This document shows positions 26,923 through 35,603 of a stretch of 64,000 bases of DNA, piece after piece. This stretch comes from Sulfitobacter geojensis. Its GTDB lineage: Bacteria; Pseudomonadota; Alphaproteobacteria; Rhodobacterales; Rhodobacteraceae. A program made the translations under genes and the position numbers. The notes under the pieces are model-generated. The model worked only from the letters and a program-made list of their open reading frames with translations. It made no database searches and was not told the DNA's origin. Within the stretch, counting starts at the first letter, position 1. Each line of letters begins with the position of its first letter. Where the stretch lies: the NCBI RefSeq assembly GCF_000622325.1, contig NZ_JASE01000005.1, positions 124,001 to 188,000 of the forward strand, read 5' to 3'.

Positions 26923-28383
26923 ATGAAAATACTCACACCCGATACCCCGCACCCGCAGGAATTTACCGACGCCACCGCCGCCGTTGATTGCCTGACCGCG
27001 CTTTATATGCAGGCCACCGAATTCCTGCGCGACAATTTCGCCAGCGTTCTGGAAACCCCTGTCACCAATACCCGCATCCGCGCATTTTACCCCGAGGTGC
27101 GGTTTGCCACGTCAAGCTATGCGCAGGTCGACAGCCGCCTCAGCTTTGGCCACGTGTCCTCCCCCGGTCGTTTTGCCGCGACGATCACGCGGCCCGACCT
27201 GTTTCGCAATTATCTGATCCAGCAGATCGGCCTGTTGATCGAAAACCACGGACAGCCCGTCACCATCGGTCTATCCGACACGCCCATTCCGGTGCATTTT
27301 GCCGTCACCGGTGATAACGCCGTCAACATCCCTCAGGACGGCGCGGCCGATTTCACCCTGCGCGATATTTTCGATGTACCGGACCTGTCCACCACAAACG
27401 ACGATATCGTCAACGGCACCTATCAACCTGTTGACGAACTGCGCCCGCTGGCCCCCTTCACCGCCCAGCGCGTGGATTATTCGCTGGCCCGTCTGGCGCA
27501 TTACACCGCAACCGATCCCGAACATTTTCAGTGTCACGTGATGTTCACCAACTACCAGTTCTACGTTACCGAGTTCGAAGAATACGCACGCAAACAGCTG
27601 AACGATCCCGACAGCGGCTATACCTCCTTTGTCTCGACCGGAAATGTAGAAATCACCGATGGTGACACGCCCATTGCGGAAACCATGAAGACACCGCAAA
27701 TGCCGACCTATCACCTGAAACGCGCGGACGGGTCGGGCATTACATTGGTCAACATCGGTGTCGGCCCCTCCAACGCCAAGACCGCAACCGATCACATCGC
27801 CGTGCTGCGCCCGCATGCGTGGATTATGGTCGGGCACTGCGCCGGACTGCGCAACACACAAGCGCTTGGTGATTTCGTTCTCGCTCATGCCTACTTGCGC
27901 GAAGATCACGTGTTGGACGACGACCTGCCTGTCTGGATCCCGATCCCCGCGCTTGCCGAAATCCAGATCGCGCTGGAACAATCCGTGGCGCAAGTGACCC
28001 AGCTTGAAGGGTACGAACTCAAACGCATTATGCGTACCGGTACCGTGGCCACCATCGACAACCGCAATTGGGAGTTGCGCGATCAATCCGGTCCCGTGCA
28101 GCGCCTCAGCCAATCCCGCGCCATCGCGCTGGATATGGAAAGCGCCACGATCGCTGCCAACGGCTATCGCTTCCGCGTGCCTTACGGCACATTGCTCTGT
28201 GTCTCTGACAAGCCGCTGCATGGCGAACTCAAGCTGCCGGGCATGGCGTCTGACTTCTATAAAACGCAGGTTTCGCGCCATTTGATGATCGGAATCCGCG
28301 CGATGGAGCTTTTGCGCTCTACGCCGCTGGAACGCATTCACAGCCGGAAATTGCGTTCTTTCGACGAAACCGCCTTCCTTTGA
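26923..28383 (+). CDS. amn: AMP nucleosidase
   Basis: 486 aa. Splits AMP into adenine and ribose 5-phosphate. The N-terminal Amn-specific domain (residues 1-170) is followed by a nucleoside-phosphorylase-like domain with STGNVEITDGDTPIAETMKTP, GVGPSNAKTATDH and HAWIMVGHCAGLR. The end, MELLRSTPLERIHSRKLRSFDETAFL, matches the family. It follows ade by 62 bases; the adenine it makes is the substrate of Ade. Confidence 0.95.
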   Translation: MKILTPDTPHPQEFTDATAAVDCLTALYMQATEFLRDNFASVLETPVTNTRIRAFYPEVRFATSSYAQVDSRLSFGHVSSPGRFAATITRPDLFRNYLIQQIGLLIENHGQPVTIGLSDTPIPVHFAVTGDNAVNIPQDGAADFTLRDIFDVPDLSTTNDDIVNGTYQPVDELRPLAPFTAQRVDYSLARLAHYTATDPEHFQCHVMFTNYQFYVTEFEEYARKQLNDPDSGYTSFVSTGNVEITDGDTPIAETMKTPQMPTYHLKRADGSGITLVNIGVGPSNAKTATDHIAVLRPHAWIMVGHCAGLRNTQALGDFVLAHAYLREDHVLDDDLPVWIPIPALAEIQIALEQSVAQVTQLEGYELKRIMRTGTVATIDNRNWELRDQSGPVQRLSQSRAIALDMESATIAANGYRFRVPYGTLLCVSDKPLHGELKLPGMASDFYKTQVSRHLMIGIRAMELLRSTPLERIHSRKLRSFDETAFL

Positions 28384-28522
28384 CCGCCCGCCACACCGAA
28401 AAACCGCGAAAAACCGCTGTTTTCACTGATTTTCGCCCGATTATTCGTTGTGCTCCCCTACAACATACCGTTACTTTCTGCGCAGGAGGCCCAACATCGG
28501 GCGGTCTAAGGAGAAAAAGAAC

Positions 28523-28813
28523 ATGGCAACCAAACCAATGACAAAGACTCAGCTCGTCGCCGCACTGGCCGAGGAAATGGGCACAGACAAAAAATCCGCA
28601 GGCGCAGCACTGGATGCCGTCTGTAACCTGATCACCAAAGAAGTTTCCGGCGGCGGTGCCGTGACCCTTCCAGGCGTTGGCAAAATCTATTGCCGCGAAC
28701 GCCCAGAGCGCATGGTGCGTAACCCTGCAACTGGCGAACAGTTCAAGAAAGACGCGGACAAGGTTGTGAAAATGACCATCGCAAAAGCGCTGAAAGACAG
28801 CGTGAACGGCTAA
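28523..28813 (+). CDS. hup: HU-family DNA-binding protein
   Basis: 96 aa histone-like dimeric protein that bends DNA. The family pattern begins MTKTQLVAALAEEMG, with GVGKIYCRERPERMVRNPATG forming the beta arm and KVVKMTIAKALKDSVN the last helix. ATG 28523 has AAGGAG 10 nt upstream; an in-frame extension to 28448 is not supported. Strong terminator after the gene. The Cys within the arm region (KIYCRERP) is unusual for HU. Confidence 0.92.
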   Translation: MATKPMTKTQLVAALAEEMGTDKKSAGAALDAVCNLITKEVSGGGAVTLPGVGKIYCRERPERMVRNPATGEQFKKDADKVVKMTIAKALKDSVNG

Positions 28814-28839
28814 GCCAACCGGCTTTCGTTACTCGTAAA

Positions 28840-28866
28840 GGGCTGTCCATTCGGGCAGCCCTTTTT
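28840..28866 (+). terminator. Rho-independent terminator of the HU gene
   Basis: GGGCTGTCC (28840-28848) pairs with GGGCAGCCC (28853-28861) around ATTC, with one G-T pair, and is followed by TTTTT. Confidence 0.92.
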
Positions 28867-28899
28867 CTTATCACTACCACCGGGCGCCGACCTAAAACT

Positions 28900-29163
28900 T
28901 CAATCACCGCAATCACCGCCGACATCCCCAGAACCTGAATGAAAACCTGAACTGTCCGCTCCGTAACCACCTCCCGAAGTACCGCTTCCCCCATGATAGC
29001 CCGACGATCCCCCACGCGATTTCGCGTCCGGGCCATTATTAAGAAACCCGTTCAGAAAATGGGATTTCGGCAAACAGTTAAAAGCGTATTCTTTCACAAC
29101 AAAGGCGCAGATAACCACAGCGACCAGCAGCCCCGTAAATACCGTTTCCATGTCCCAGCTCAC
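28900..29163 (-). CDS. Small membrane-anchored Gly/Ser-rich protein, function unknown
   Basis: 87 aa. One hydrophobic helix near residues 9-23 (GLLVAVVICAFVV) is followed by a short basic stretch and a tail made almost only of Gly, Ser, Asp, His and Tyr (GGSGTSGGGYGADSSGFHSG), ending with two acidic residues around a Cys. The GTG at 29163 has GGGAG 7 nt upstream; an ATG at 29151 is also possible. It lies between two oppositely oriented genes and has its own space, which supports it as real. I do not recognise a characterised homologue. Confidence 0.5.
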   Translation of the reverse strand: MSWDMETVFTGLLVAVVICAFVVKEYAFNCLPKSHFLNGFLNNGPDAKSRGGSSGYHGGSGTSGGGYGADSSGFHSGSGDVGGDCGD

Positions 29164-29298
29164 TCCATGTCTCCCGTCGTCTTGGTCGGCAAATATCCGG
29201 AAAATGCGGCCGCTTCATGACAAAGGGCACAACCCCCTTGCCCCTGCCGGCGTTCTGGGAAACTGTGCGGCGAAACAGGGCATCCCAAAGGCAGGCAC

Positions 29299-30168
29299 AT
29301 GGACATTCGCGCAATTCTGATGGGGCTGGTTTTCGCGATGATGTGGTCCTCTGCCTTTACTTCAGCGCGGATCATCGTGGCGGACATGTCACCCCTGTTC
29401 GCTTTGTCCTGCCGCTATCTGATCAGCGGCCTGCTGGGTGTTGGTATCGCCCTTGCGCTTGGCCAGTCCATGCGCCTGACACCCGCCCAGTGGCGCGCCA
29501 CAATCATCTTTGGCATTCTGCAAAATGCCGTCTACCTCGGCCTGAACTTTGTCGCCATGCAAACCGTCGAAGCATCCCTTGCAGCGATCATCGCTTCTAC
29601 CATGCCCCTGCTTGTCGGATTTGCCGTCTGGATCATTTTTGGCGAAAAACTGCGGCCCTTGGGCATCGCGGGCCTTGTGGCCGGCCTGGTCGGGGTGGCG
29701 ATCATCATGGGCGCGCGGATCAATGGCGGCGTCGACATGGTTGGCCTCGGCCTTTGTGTGATTGGCGTCATTGCGTTGACGGCAGCGACGTTGCTGGTGC
29801 GCGGAGCCACATCAGGCGGAAACTTCCTGATGATCGTCGGCCTTCAGATGCTGGTCGGCTGTGTCGCTCTGGCACTGGCTACCCTCGTGTTTGAAACACC
29901 CCGCCTGAATCTCACCATGCCGCTTGCCCTGGCCTTTACCTATACATGCCTGTTCCCCGGTCTTGCCGCGACCATCATCTGGTTCTGGCTGGTCAACCGC
30001 GTTGGCGCGACGCGGGCCGCTACCTTCCACTTCCTTAACCCGTTCTTCGGAGTCGCCATCGCCGCCTTGCTCCTGTCCGAAGCTTTGGGTGCTCGCGACA
30101 TCCTTGGCGTGGCTATCATCACGGCGGGTATCCTTGCGGTTCAACTCTCGCGCCAGTCCAAAGCTTAA
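29299..30168 (+). CDS. DMT-superfamily (EamA) transporter
   Basis: 289 aa with ten membrane spans in two EamA repeats (first from about residue 5, second from about 150). It opens MDIRAILMGLVFAMMWSSAFTSARII and has the usual SAFT..R and FGEKLRPLGIAGL segments. The substrate is unknown. About 65 bases separate its stop from the GlxA-type regulator on the same strand. It differs in sequence from the DMT transporter at 13 kb, so the two are not a recent duplication. Confidence 0.87.
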   Translation: MDIRAILMGLVFAMMWSSAFTSARIIVADMSPLFALSCRYLISGLLGVGIALALGQSMRLTPAQWRATIIFGILQNAVYLGLNFVAMQTVEASLAAIIASTMPLLVGFAVWIIFGEKLRPLGIAGLVAGLVGVAIIMGARINGGVDMVGLGLCVIGVIALTAATLLVRGATSGGNFLMIVGLQMLVGCVALALATLVFETPRLNLTMPLALAFTYTCLFPGLAATIIWFWLVNRVGATRAATFHFLNPFFGVAIAALLLSEALGARDILGVAIITAGILAVQLSRQSKA

Positions 30169-30232
30169 ACGCGACACCGGATGCCGCTGTGCGACGGCAC
30201 CTGTGCGTTGTATTGCGCTTTAGACTGGGTGA

Positions 30233-31222
30233 ATGATCACAGACGACGCACCCAAGCCTTACGCTTTCCTCTTGCTCCCGGGGTTTTCAACGCTGGGGTT
30301 TTCCTGCGCGTTGGACTGCCTGTCGCTCGCCAACCATCACCCCTCTGGCCGAAAGTTCTACAGGTGGCGCCTGCTTTCTGCGGACGGTCTGTCCGTCCCA
30401 GCCTACAACGGGGTGCGCATCGAAGCGGACAGCGGATTGACCGAGCTGGAGCGGCACGAAACCCTGATTGTCTGCGCTGGCGAAAACGCCGGTCGGGGCA
30501 GCACCAAACCGGTGCTCAACTGGCTGCGCCGCGAGACCCGCAAAGGCATGGATTACGGGGCACTGTCCTCAGGCACCTATACGCTGGCACTTGCAGGGCT
30601 GATCGGGGGCAAACGCGTCACCACCCATTGGGAATATAAAACCGCCCTCGCCGAAATGCTGCCCGATGTCATTATGGAGGACTCGCTTTATACCGTTGAC
30701 GGACGCGTTTTTACCTCGGCGGGCGGGGCGGCATCGATGGACCTGATGTTGCACCGCGTGCGCACGGATTACGGGGCCGACATTGCTACATGGGTCGCCG
30801 ACCAGATGGTCTATACCGCGCCGCGCGCCCAGTCGCAGGGCCAGCGTCTGTCGCTGCAATCCCGTCCCGATGTGCGCAACCCCAAGCTGCTGCTCGCCAT
30901 GCAGATCATGGAAAACAACCTCGAAGATCCCCTGCGCCCCGAAGAAATCGCCGGGCTTATCAAACTGTCCACCCGCCAGATGGAACGTCTGTTCTCGCGG
31001 TATCTCATTACCTCACCCAAACGCTACTACCTGCATCTCCGACTGGATAAGGCCCGAAACCTGCTGCGACAGACCGATCTAAGCGTAACGGATGTCTGCG
31101 TTGCCTGCGGCTTCAAATCCCTGTCCCATTTCTCAAAAAGCTACCGCGCGACCTATGGCATCCCACCGGGCAGCGAAGCATCCGATGGCAAGGTCCTTTG
31201 GTCGGACGCAGACAAGACCTAG
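30233..31222 (+). CDS. GlxA-type AraC-family transcriptional regulator
   Basis: 329 aa. The N-terminal DJ-1/PfpI-like domain (residues 10-190) includes LLLPGFSTLGFSCALD and the SSGTYTLALAGLIGGKR nucleophile-elbow region, where Thr takes the place of the usual Cys. A C-terminal AraC helix-turn-helix pair follows (PEEIAGLIKLSTRQMERLFSRYL and VTDVCVACGFKSLSHFSKSYRATYG). Relatives include glycine-betaine/carnitine regulators of the GbdR/CdhR type; the effector here is not known. The 3' end almost touches that of the convergent methyltransferase. Confidence 0.87.
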   Translation: MITDDAPKPYAFLLLPGFSTLGFSCALDCLSLANHHPSGRKFYRWRLLSADGLSVPAYNGVRIEADSGLTELERHETLIVCAGENAGRGSTKPVLNWLRRETRKGMDYGALSSGTYTLALAGLIGGKRVTTHWEYKTALAEMLPDVIMEDSLYTVDGRVFTSAGGAASMDLMLHRVRTDYGADIATWVADQMVYTAPRAQSQGQRLSLQSRPDVRNPKLLLAMQIMENNLEDPLRPEEIAGLIKLSTRQMERLFSRYLITSPKRYYLHLRLDKARNLLRQTDLSVTDVCVACGFKSLSHFSKSYRATYGIPPGSEASDGKVLWSDADKT

Positions 31223-31223
31223 C

Positions 31224-31850
31224 TTATCGTTTCTGGAATACGGCGATATGCGCCTTATCCTGCCTGTGCGCCGCCTCGACGTCCGGCCCGTAGATATCGA
31301 CGATGCGATGATCCAATCCATCAATATCAGGCTCTAACAAGGCGAACTTGTCCTGAAATCCCCGCGCCACGAAATGCTCCGCGTTGATCGATAGCACAAA
31401 AACTGCACCCTGCTTTGCAATCCTGATGACCTCATCCAGCGCATCGGGGCCGACATGCCCATGGGTGAAGGTTCCGGAACTGACAATCGCATCATATGTA
31501 TCGGTCGCAATATCCAACCGCCCCGTCAAATCCCCGACAATTGTGTCTCTATAAAGACCTTTTTCTGCGGCAACGGCCAACATATCCGGCGAAATGTCCA
31601 ATGCATCCATTGTCATTTGTTTGCGGCGCGCGGCGCGCTGCGCAACCAAACCTGTGCCCGCCCCCACATCCAACACCACGCCTTGCCCGTCAAACAAATC
31701 GACCAGCATGTCCGCTACAATTTGTGGCAGGCGATAGTCCATATCTTTGGCGAAACCGTCATCATAACTCTCGGCCCAATCCGCATAAAGACGTCGGTTA
31801 TCCGCTGGTGTTTCAAGCGCATAGGCCGCATCAAGGTCAGGATCTTTCAT
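31224..31850 (-). CDS. Class I SAM-dependent methyltransferase
   Basis: 208 aa. SAM-binding motif I VVLDVGAGTGLVAQ and an acidic motif II (DALDISPDML) identify a class I methyltransferase; N-terminal YADWAESYDDGF is typical of Methyltransf_11/25-type enzymes. The substrate is unknown. A motif copy (TTAGAGCCTG) lies within the codons for LEPD at 31328-31337, and another (TTAGGCTCTG, 31869-31878) lies just upstream of the start. Confidence 0.85.
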   Translation of the reverse strand: MKDPDLDAAYALETPADNRRLYADWAESYDDGFAKDMDYRLPQIVADMLVDLFDGQGVVLDVGAGTGLVAQRAARRKQMTMDALDISPDMLAVAAEKGLYRDTIVGDLTGRLDIATDTYDAIVSSGTFTHGHVGPDALDEVIRIAKQGAVFVLSINAEHFVARGFQDKFALLEPDIDGLDHRIVDIYGPDVEAAHRQDKAHIAVFQKR

Positions 31851-31868
31851 TACAGGCTCCCCTCAAAC

Positions 31869-31878
31869 CAGAGCCTAA
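31869..31878 (-). repeat. TTAGGCTCTG motif copy, intergenic
   Basis: Minus-strand TTAGGCTCTGGTTT, 19 bases before the methyltransferase start. It fits the dispersed motif with one substitution. Confidence 0.45.
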
Positions 31879-31888
31879 CAAGGCTAAA

Positions 31889-32407
31889 TCATTTCAACAA
31901 CGGTTCAATCATCCTTACAATCGCGCGCGACTGCGGCTTGACCGTCGCCCCCCATGTGCCCAGTACCGCACCATCCGGCCCGATCAGCACCTTGTTGAAA
32001 TTCCAACGCGGCACAAACCCCGTCTCGGACTGAACTGCTTTGTAAAACACGTGCGCCTTGGCACCTTTCACATGGGTGATGTCGGCCATCGGTAAATCCA
32101 GCCCAAACGCGATCTCGCAGAATTCTTTGACCTCTGCGCCACTGGCCAGCTCCTGATTGAAATCATCCGACGGCACCGCCAGCACAACCAGACCCCGATC
32201 CTTATACCGGTCGTGCAAGGCCTGCAGCCCCTCGTACTGCCCCGTAAACCCGCATTGCGACGCGGTGTTCACCACCAGCACCGGTTGCCCCGCCCATTGG
32301 CTTAGGTGCAACGTGCCGCCGTCAATATTCGCGAAACTCACATCACGCGGCACCGCCACCGCCGTAGTCCCGATCACCGCCAAAACCAGCCCGAAAATCC
32401 AACGCAT
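31889..32407 (-). CDS. Glutathione peroxidase family protein, exported
   Basis: 172 aa. Reduces peroxides with a cysteine rather than selenocysteine ([15 protein letters not shown]). The glutamine and tryptophan of the catalytic set are present ([10 protein letters not shown] region and [10 protein letters not shown]). A signal peptide ([18 protein letters not shown]) suggests a periplasmic enzyme; the usual FPM-type motif is changed. Its start faces msrB on the opposite strand across 137 bases, so shared oxidative-stress control is plausible. Confidence 0.9.
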   Translation of the reverse strand: MRWIFGLVLAVIGTTAVAVPRDVSFANIDGGTLHLSQWAGQPVLVVNTASQCGFTGQYEGLQALHDRYKDRGLVVLAVPSDDFNQELASGAEVKEFCEIAFGLDLPMADITHVKGAKAHVFYKAVQSETGFVPRWNFNKVLIGPDGAVLGTWGATVKPQSRAIVRMIEPLLK

Positions 32408-32544
32408 CGCATTCCCCTCTCACGTTATTCCCTGCCAAACACACGCAATCAGATCACATGAAGTTGCACAGGGGGCAGAAACCCTTTGAATTTCAAGATA
32501 GCACCCCATCTAATAAGGCAAATACACGCGCAAAGGAGGACGCC

Positions 32545-32988
32545 ATGTCAAAATACGAAAAACGCGCAGAGGTCGTCGCAAACCTGTCACCCGAAGAATA
32601 CCACGTAACCCAAGAAAGCGGGACAGAACGTCCTGGCACCGGCAAGCTGCTCGGCAACAAAGAACCGGGCATCTATGTCGATATCGTATCCGGTGAGCCA
32701 CTGTTCGCCTCTGCCGACAAATACGAAAGCGGATGCGGCTGGCCCAGCTTTACCAAGCCGATCGAAAACGTGACCGAACACCGCGATGCGTCACTCGGCA
32801 TGGTCCGTACCGAGGTGCGCAGCAAACATGGCGACAGCCACCTCGGGCATGTTTTCAACGACGGGCCACCGGACCGGGGCGGCCTGCGCTATTGCATCAA
32901 CTCGGCCTCGTTGCGCTTTGTCCATCGCGATGACATGGCCGACGAAGGTTATGGCGATTATATCACCCAAGTGGAGGACGTAGCATGA
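32545..32988 (+). CDS. msrB: Peptide-methionine (R)-S-oxide reductase
   Basis: 147 aa. Reduces the R epimer of methionine sulfoxide. Family motifs: [19 protein letters not shown] and the catalytic [11 protein letters not shown]. The two CxxC pairs that hold zinc in many MsrB proteins are not visible, so this is the zinc-free form. ATG 32545 has AAAGGAGG at ideal spacing; an in-frame start at 32458 is disfavoured. Stop overlaps the msrA start (ATGA). No signal peptide is seen. Confidence 0.95.
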   Translation: MSKYEKRAEVVANLSPEEYHVTQESGTERPGTGKLLGNKEPGIYVDIVSGEPLFASADKYESGCGWPSFTKPIENVTEHRDASLGMVRTEVRSKHGDSHLGHVFNDGPPDRGGLRYCINSASLRFVHRDDMADEGYGDYITQVEDVA

Positions 32989-33494
32989 AAACCGAACGCG
33001 CAGTACTGGCAGGCGGATGTTTCTGGGGCATGCAGGATCTGATCCGCAAACGTCCCGGCGTGATTTCGACCCGCGTCGGATACACCGGCGGCGATGTGCC
33101 CAACGCCACCTATCGCAACCACGGCACCCACGCCGAAGGGATCGAGGTCATCTTTGACCCCTCGGTCACCTCGTTTCGTGAACAACTTGAATTCTTCTTT
33201 CAAATCCACGACCCGACAACAGTGAACCGTCAGGGCAACGATCTTGGAATGAGCTACCGTTCCGCGATCTATTACGCGGACGAAGACCAGAAAGCTGTCG
33301 CGCTAGACACAATCGCCGATGTCGAAGCATCCGGTCTGTGGCCGGGCAAAGTCGTCACCGAAGTCGAACCGGTCGGCGATTTCTGGGAGGCAGAGCCGGA
33401 GCATCAGGACTACCTCGAACGCACACCGAACGGCTATACCTGCCACTTCCCGCGTGCCGATTGGGTGCTGCCCAAACGCGCCGCCGCCGAATGA
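32985..33494 (+). CDS. msrA: Peptide-methionine (S)-S-oxide reductase
   Basis: 169 aa. Reduces the S epimer of methionine sulfoxide. The catalytic motif GGCFWGMQ stands near the N-terminus, with [12 protein letters not shown], the [19 protein letters not shown] block and the [16 protein letters not shown] end. It overlaps msrB by 4 bases, so the pair is translated together and covers both sulfoxide epimers. A strong hairpin follows the stop. Confidence 0.96.
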   Translation: MKTERAVLAGGCFWGMQDLIRKRPGVISTRVGYTGGDVPNATYRNHGTHAEGIEVIFDPSVTSFREQLEFFFQIHDPTTVNRQGNDLGMSYRSAIYYADEDQKAVALDTIADVEASGLWPGKVVTEVEPVGDFWEAEPEHQDYLERTPNGYTCHFPRADWVLPKRAAAE

Positions 33495-33498
33495 CACC

Positions 33499-33524
33499 GT
33501 AGGGCGGGGTTCACCCCGCCTTAC
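33499..33524. repeat. REP-like hairpin between msrA and hyuA
   Basis: GTAGGGCGGGG, loop TTCA, CCCCGCCTTAC form an 11-bp stem with one G-T pair, placed between convergent stops. Elements of this GTAGGG..CCC..TAC form are common after genes in proteobacteria and can act as terminators or REP sequences. There is no T-run. Confidence 0.7.
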
Positions 33525-33533
33525 ACCCCCTCC

Positions 33534-35537
33534 CTAAACCGCCACACGCGGACGTCCGGCCGCCTCAACCGTGATCGTCGCCTCAATGAACACCTCGCGG
33601 GCCTCCACGCCGGCTGTGCGAATGTCACGTTTCACGCTCACCTGAATATCCTCTGCACCGGCGATCTTGGCCTGTGCCACGGCGTCTTCCCTTAAAACAG
33701 TCTCTAAAGCGTCCAGCGCACTGTCCTGATCCGCAAAATCCTGCGGCCCTTCCAACAGGTGCACCCGATATTTTCCTTCACTTGGTGCGGTCACTGTTCC
33801 GCTTTCACGCATCGTCACTCGCCCAACCACAGCGCCAATCGCATTTGCGACACCCCCGTATTCAGGCAGGATCATCTCGCAGCCCAGCATCTTGCCCACA
33901 GCCGGATAGTAACTGCGCGCAGAAGCCCCCAGCCCGACCACCGCGACATTTAAACCAGTCTCTAACTTGACCAAACCGCGTTTCCCCGCCATCCCGCGCT
34001 GCATCAACACATGTTTGGCCAAGACCGCCGGATCAGCATCAAACGACGGCTCTTCCTCGGCAAAAGCAGTCTCTAACAAAGCCAAAACTGTCTGATACGT
34101 CAAACGATCCACAATCATCTGCGCGACGTCTTCTTCACTAGTGGACAGCACCGTCCCCGATCCTGTGCGCCTGCGCCCGAACAACTGCAAAGCTTTGCGG
34201 GCCGCGCCTGCGTCCCATTCCATCACGCGCCCCAACACGTGACTTGCATCCGACGGCGTCACACCGGCAACCTGCACCAGACCGCGCTCCACCAGCCGTT
34301 TCAACGCACCCTGATCAATCCGCGCCCGCAGCACATTCCCCAACGGTTGCAGCGGCTCACCGATCCGCTCCAATAACGCCTCTTCGCGTGGCCCGATCCC
34401 CTCACGGCTTAGCCCCTGCACCGCGCGCACAAAGCGTCCATCATGTTCCCCCGGCGTCGTCGCCCGCAACTGCGCATCCAGCGCAGCGTGCACCACATCG
34501 GGCGCATCAACCGCGACCAATGACACCGGCAACACCCGTTTCGGGCCCAAAGTCACACCACCCTGCAACCCCTCGGCAATAAAATGCACCTCACTGTCCC
34601 CGCCCAGCCCCGTGGTGCGCATCGCTACTGCTTCGACCATGGTGCGATAGGCACCAACCCGCGCACCCGCTGGATCAATCGCGGGCCGTCCGTCTTGCAA
34701 CAACGCCACGTCGGTCGTCGTCCCGCCAATATCGCTAACCAACGCGTGATCCACGCCTGTCATCCACCGCGCGCCCACAATCGATGCCGCTGGCCCGCTC
34801 AGGATCGTCTCAATCGGCCGTTCTCGTGCCTGCCCGCTGGAAATCAACGCCCCGTCCCCGCGCACCACCATCAGCGGTGCTTCGATCCCCAGATCAATCA
34901 GCGTGTCTTCGGCCCGTCCGATCAACCGGTCAATCATCCCGATCAACCGTGCGTTCAACACTGCCGTCAACGCCCGCTTGGGTCCATTCAACTTGGCCGA
35001 CAATTGATGCGAGGCCGACACAGGCCGTCCCGTGATCTCAACCACCAATTCCGCCGCGCGCAGCTCATGCGCGGGATTACGGGTGGCAAACTGGCTGGCC
35101 ACGGCAAAACCGCTCACCTGATCTTTATGTGTCTCTAAAAAGGCGATTAGCCCCGCTTCATCCAGCGGCCTAGCCTCTCCGCCTGCATGATTATGCCCCC
35201 CCTCCAACACGATACAGGGGTCCCCCCTCAATGCCTCGGCCAGACCATGCCCCTCCAGATCCTTCTCGCGAAACCCGATATAGATCAGCGCCACGCGCCC
35301 CCCCTGCCCTTCCACCAACGCATTAGTGGCAAGGGTGGTCGACAAGGACGCGAGCGCAATATCAGACGGGGCCACAGAAGCCTGCGCCAGCACGGCCCGT
35401 ACGGCGGCGCCGACACCCACCGCAAGATCATACCGCGTGGTCAGAGATTTGGCCGAGGCAATCACAACCTCCTCATCACGGATCAAAACCGCATCGGTGT
35501 AGGTGCCGCCCGTATCAACCCCCAAAAGCAATGCCAT
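33534..35537 (-). CDS. Hydantoinase/oxoprolinase family protein, A-subunit type
   Basis: 667 aa. ATP-dependent hydantoinase/oxoprolinase superfamily, HyuA side. The N-terminal ASKHA-type nucleotide loop is VDTGGTYTDAVL and a second phosphate loop is DIGGTTTDVALLQDGRP. Relatives open cyclic imides such as hydantoins or 5-oxoproline, or carboxylate ketones such as acetone. HyuA usually pairs with a HyuB subunit; none is adjacent, so partner and substrate are open. Four copies of the dispersed TTAGAGAC motif lie in the coding sequence (33698, 33956, 34067, 35129) with rare TTA codons. Confidence 0.85.
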   Translation of the reverse strand: MALLLGVDTGGTYTDAVLIRDEEVVIASAKSLTTRYDLAVGVGAAVRAVLAQASVAPSDIALASLSTTLATNALVEGQGGRVALIYIGFREKDLEGHGLAEALRGDPCIVLEGGHNHAGGEARPLDEAGLIAFLETHKDQVSGFAVASQFATRNPAHELRAAELVVEITGRPVSASHQLSAKLNGPKRALTAVLNARLIGMIDRLIGRAEDTLIDLGIEAPLMVVRGDGALISSGQARERPIETILSGPAASIVGARWMTGVDHALVSDIGGTTTDVALLQDGRPAIDPAGARVGAYRTMVEAVAMRTTGLGGDSEVHFIAEGLQGGVTLGPKRVLPVSLVAVDAPDVVHAALDAQLRATTPGEHDGRFVRAVQGLSREGIGPREEALLERIGEPLQPLGNVLRARIDQGALKRLVERGLVQVAGVTPSDASHVLGRVMEWDAGAARKALQLFGRRRTGSGTVLSTSEEDVAQMIVDRLTYQTVLALLETAFAEEEPSFDADPAVLAKHVLMQRGMAGKRGLVKLETGLNVAVVGLGASARSYYPAVGKMLGCEMILPEYGGVANAIGAVVGRVTMRESGTVTAPSEGKYRVHLLEGPQDFADQDSALDALETVLREDAVAQAKIAGAEDIQVSVKRDIRTAGVEAREVFIEATITVEAAGRPRVAV
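33698..33707 (-). repeat. TTAGAGACTG motif copy inside hyuA
   Basis: Minus-strand TTAGAGACTG followed by TTTTAAG, encoding L-E-T-V-L with two TTA codons in a gene that otherwise favours CTG. Confidence 0.65.
33956..33965 (-). repeat. TTAGAGACTG motif copy inside hyuA
   Basis: Minus-strand TTAGAGACTG followed by GTTTAAA, encoding L-E-T-G-L-N. Confidence 0.65.
34067..34076 (-). repeat. TTAGAGACTG motif copy inside hyuA
   Basis: Minus-strand TTAGAGACTG followed by CTTTTGC, encoding L-E-T-A-F-A. Confidence 0.65.
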
Positions 35538-35603
35538 GGTTGTCCCCCTTGTTTTTCATGATCAGGTGTATCGACTGGCGCAAAATGGTCCAGTCTGTTT
35601 GCG

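Noticed and set aside
28945..28953. Third copy of the 30-bp repeat near ACTGTCCGC
   Set aside because: Only nine bases match, which is expected by chance in 64 kb.
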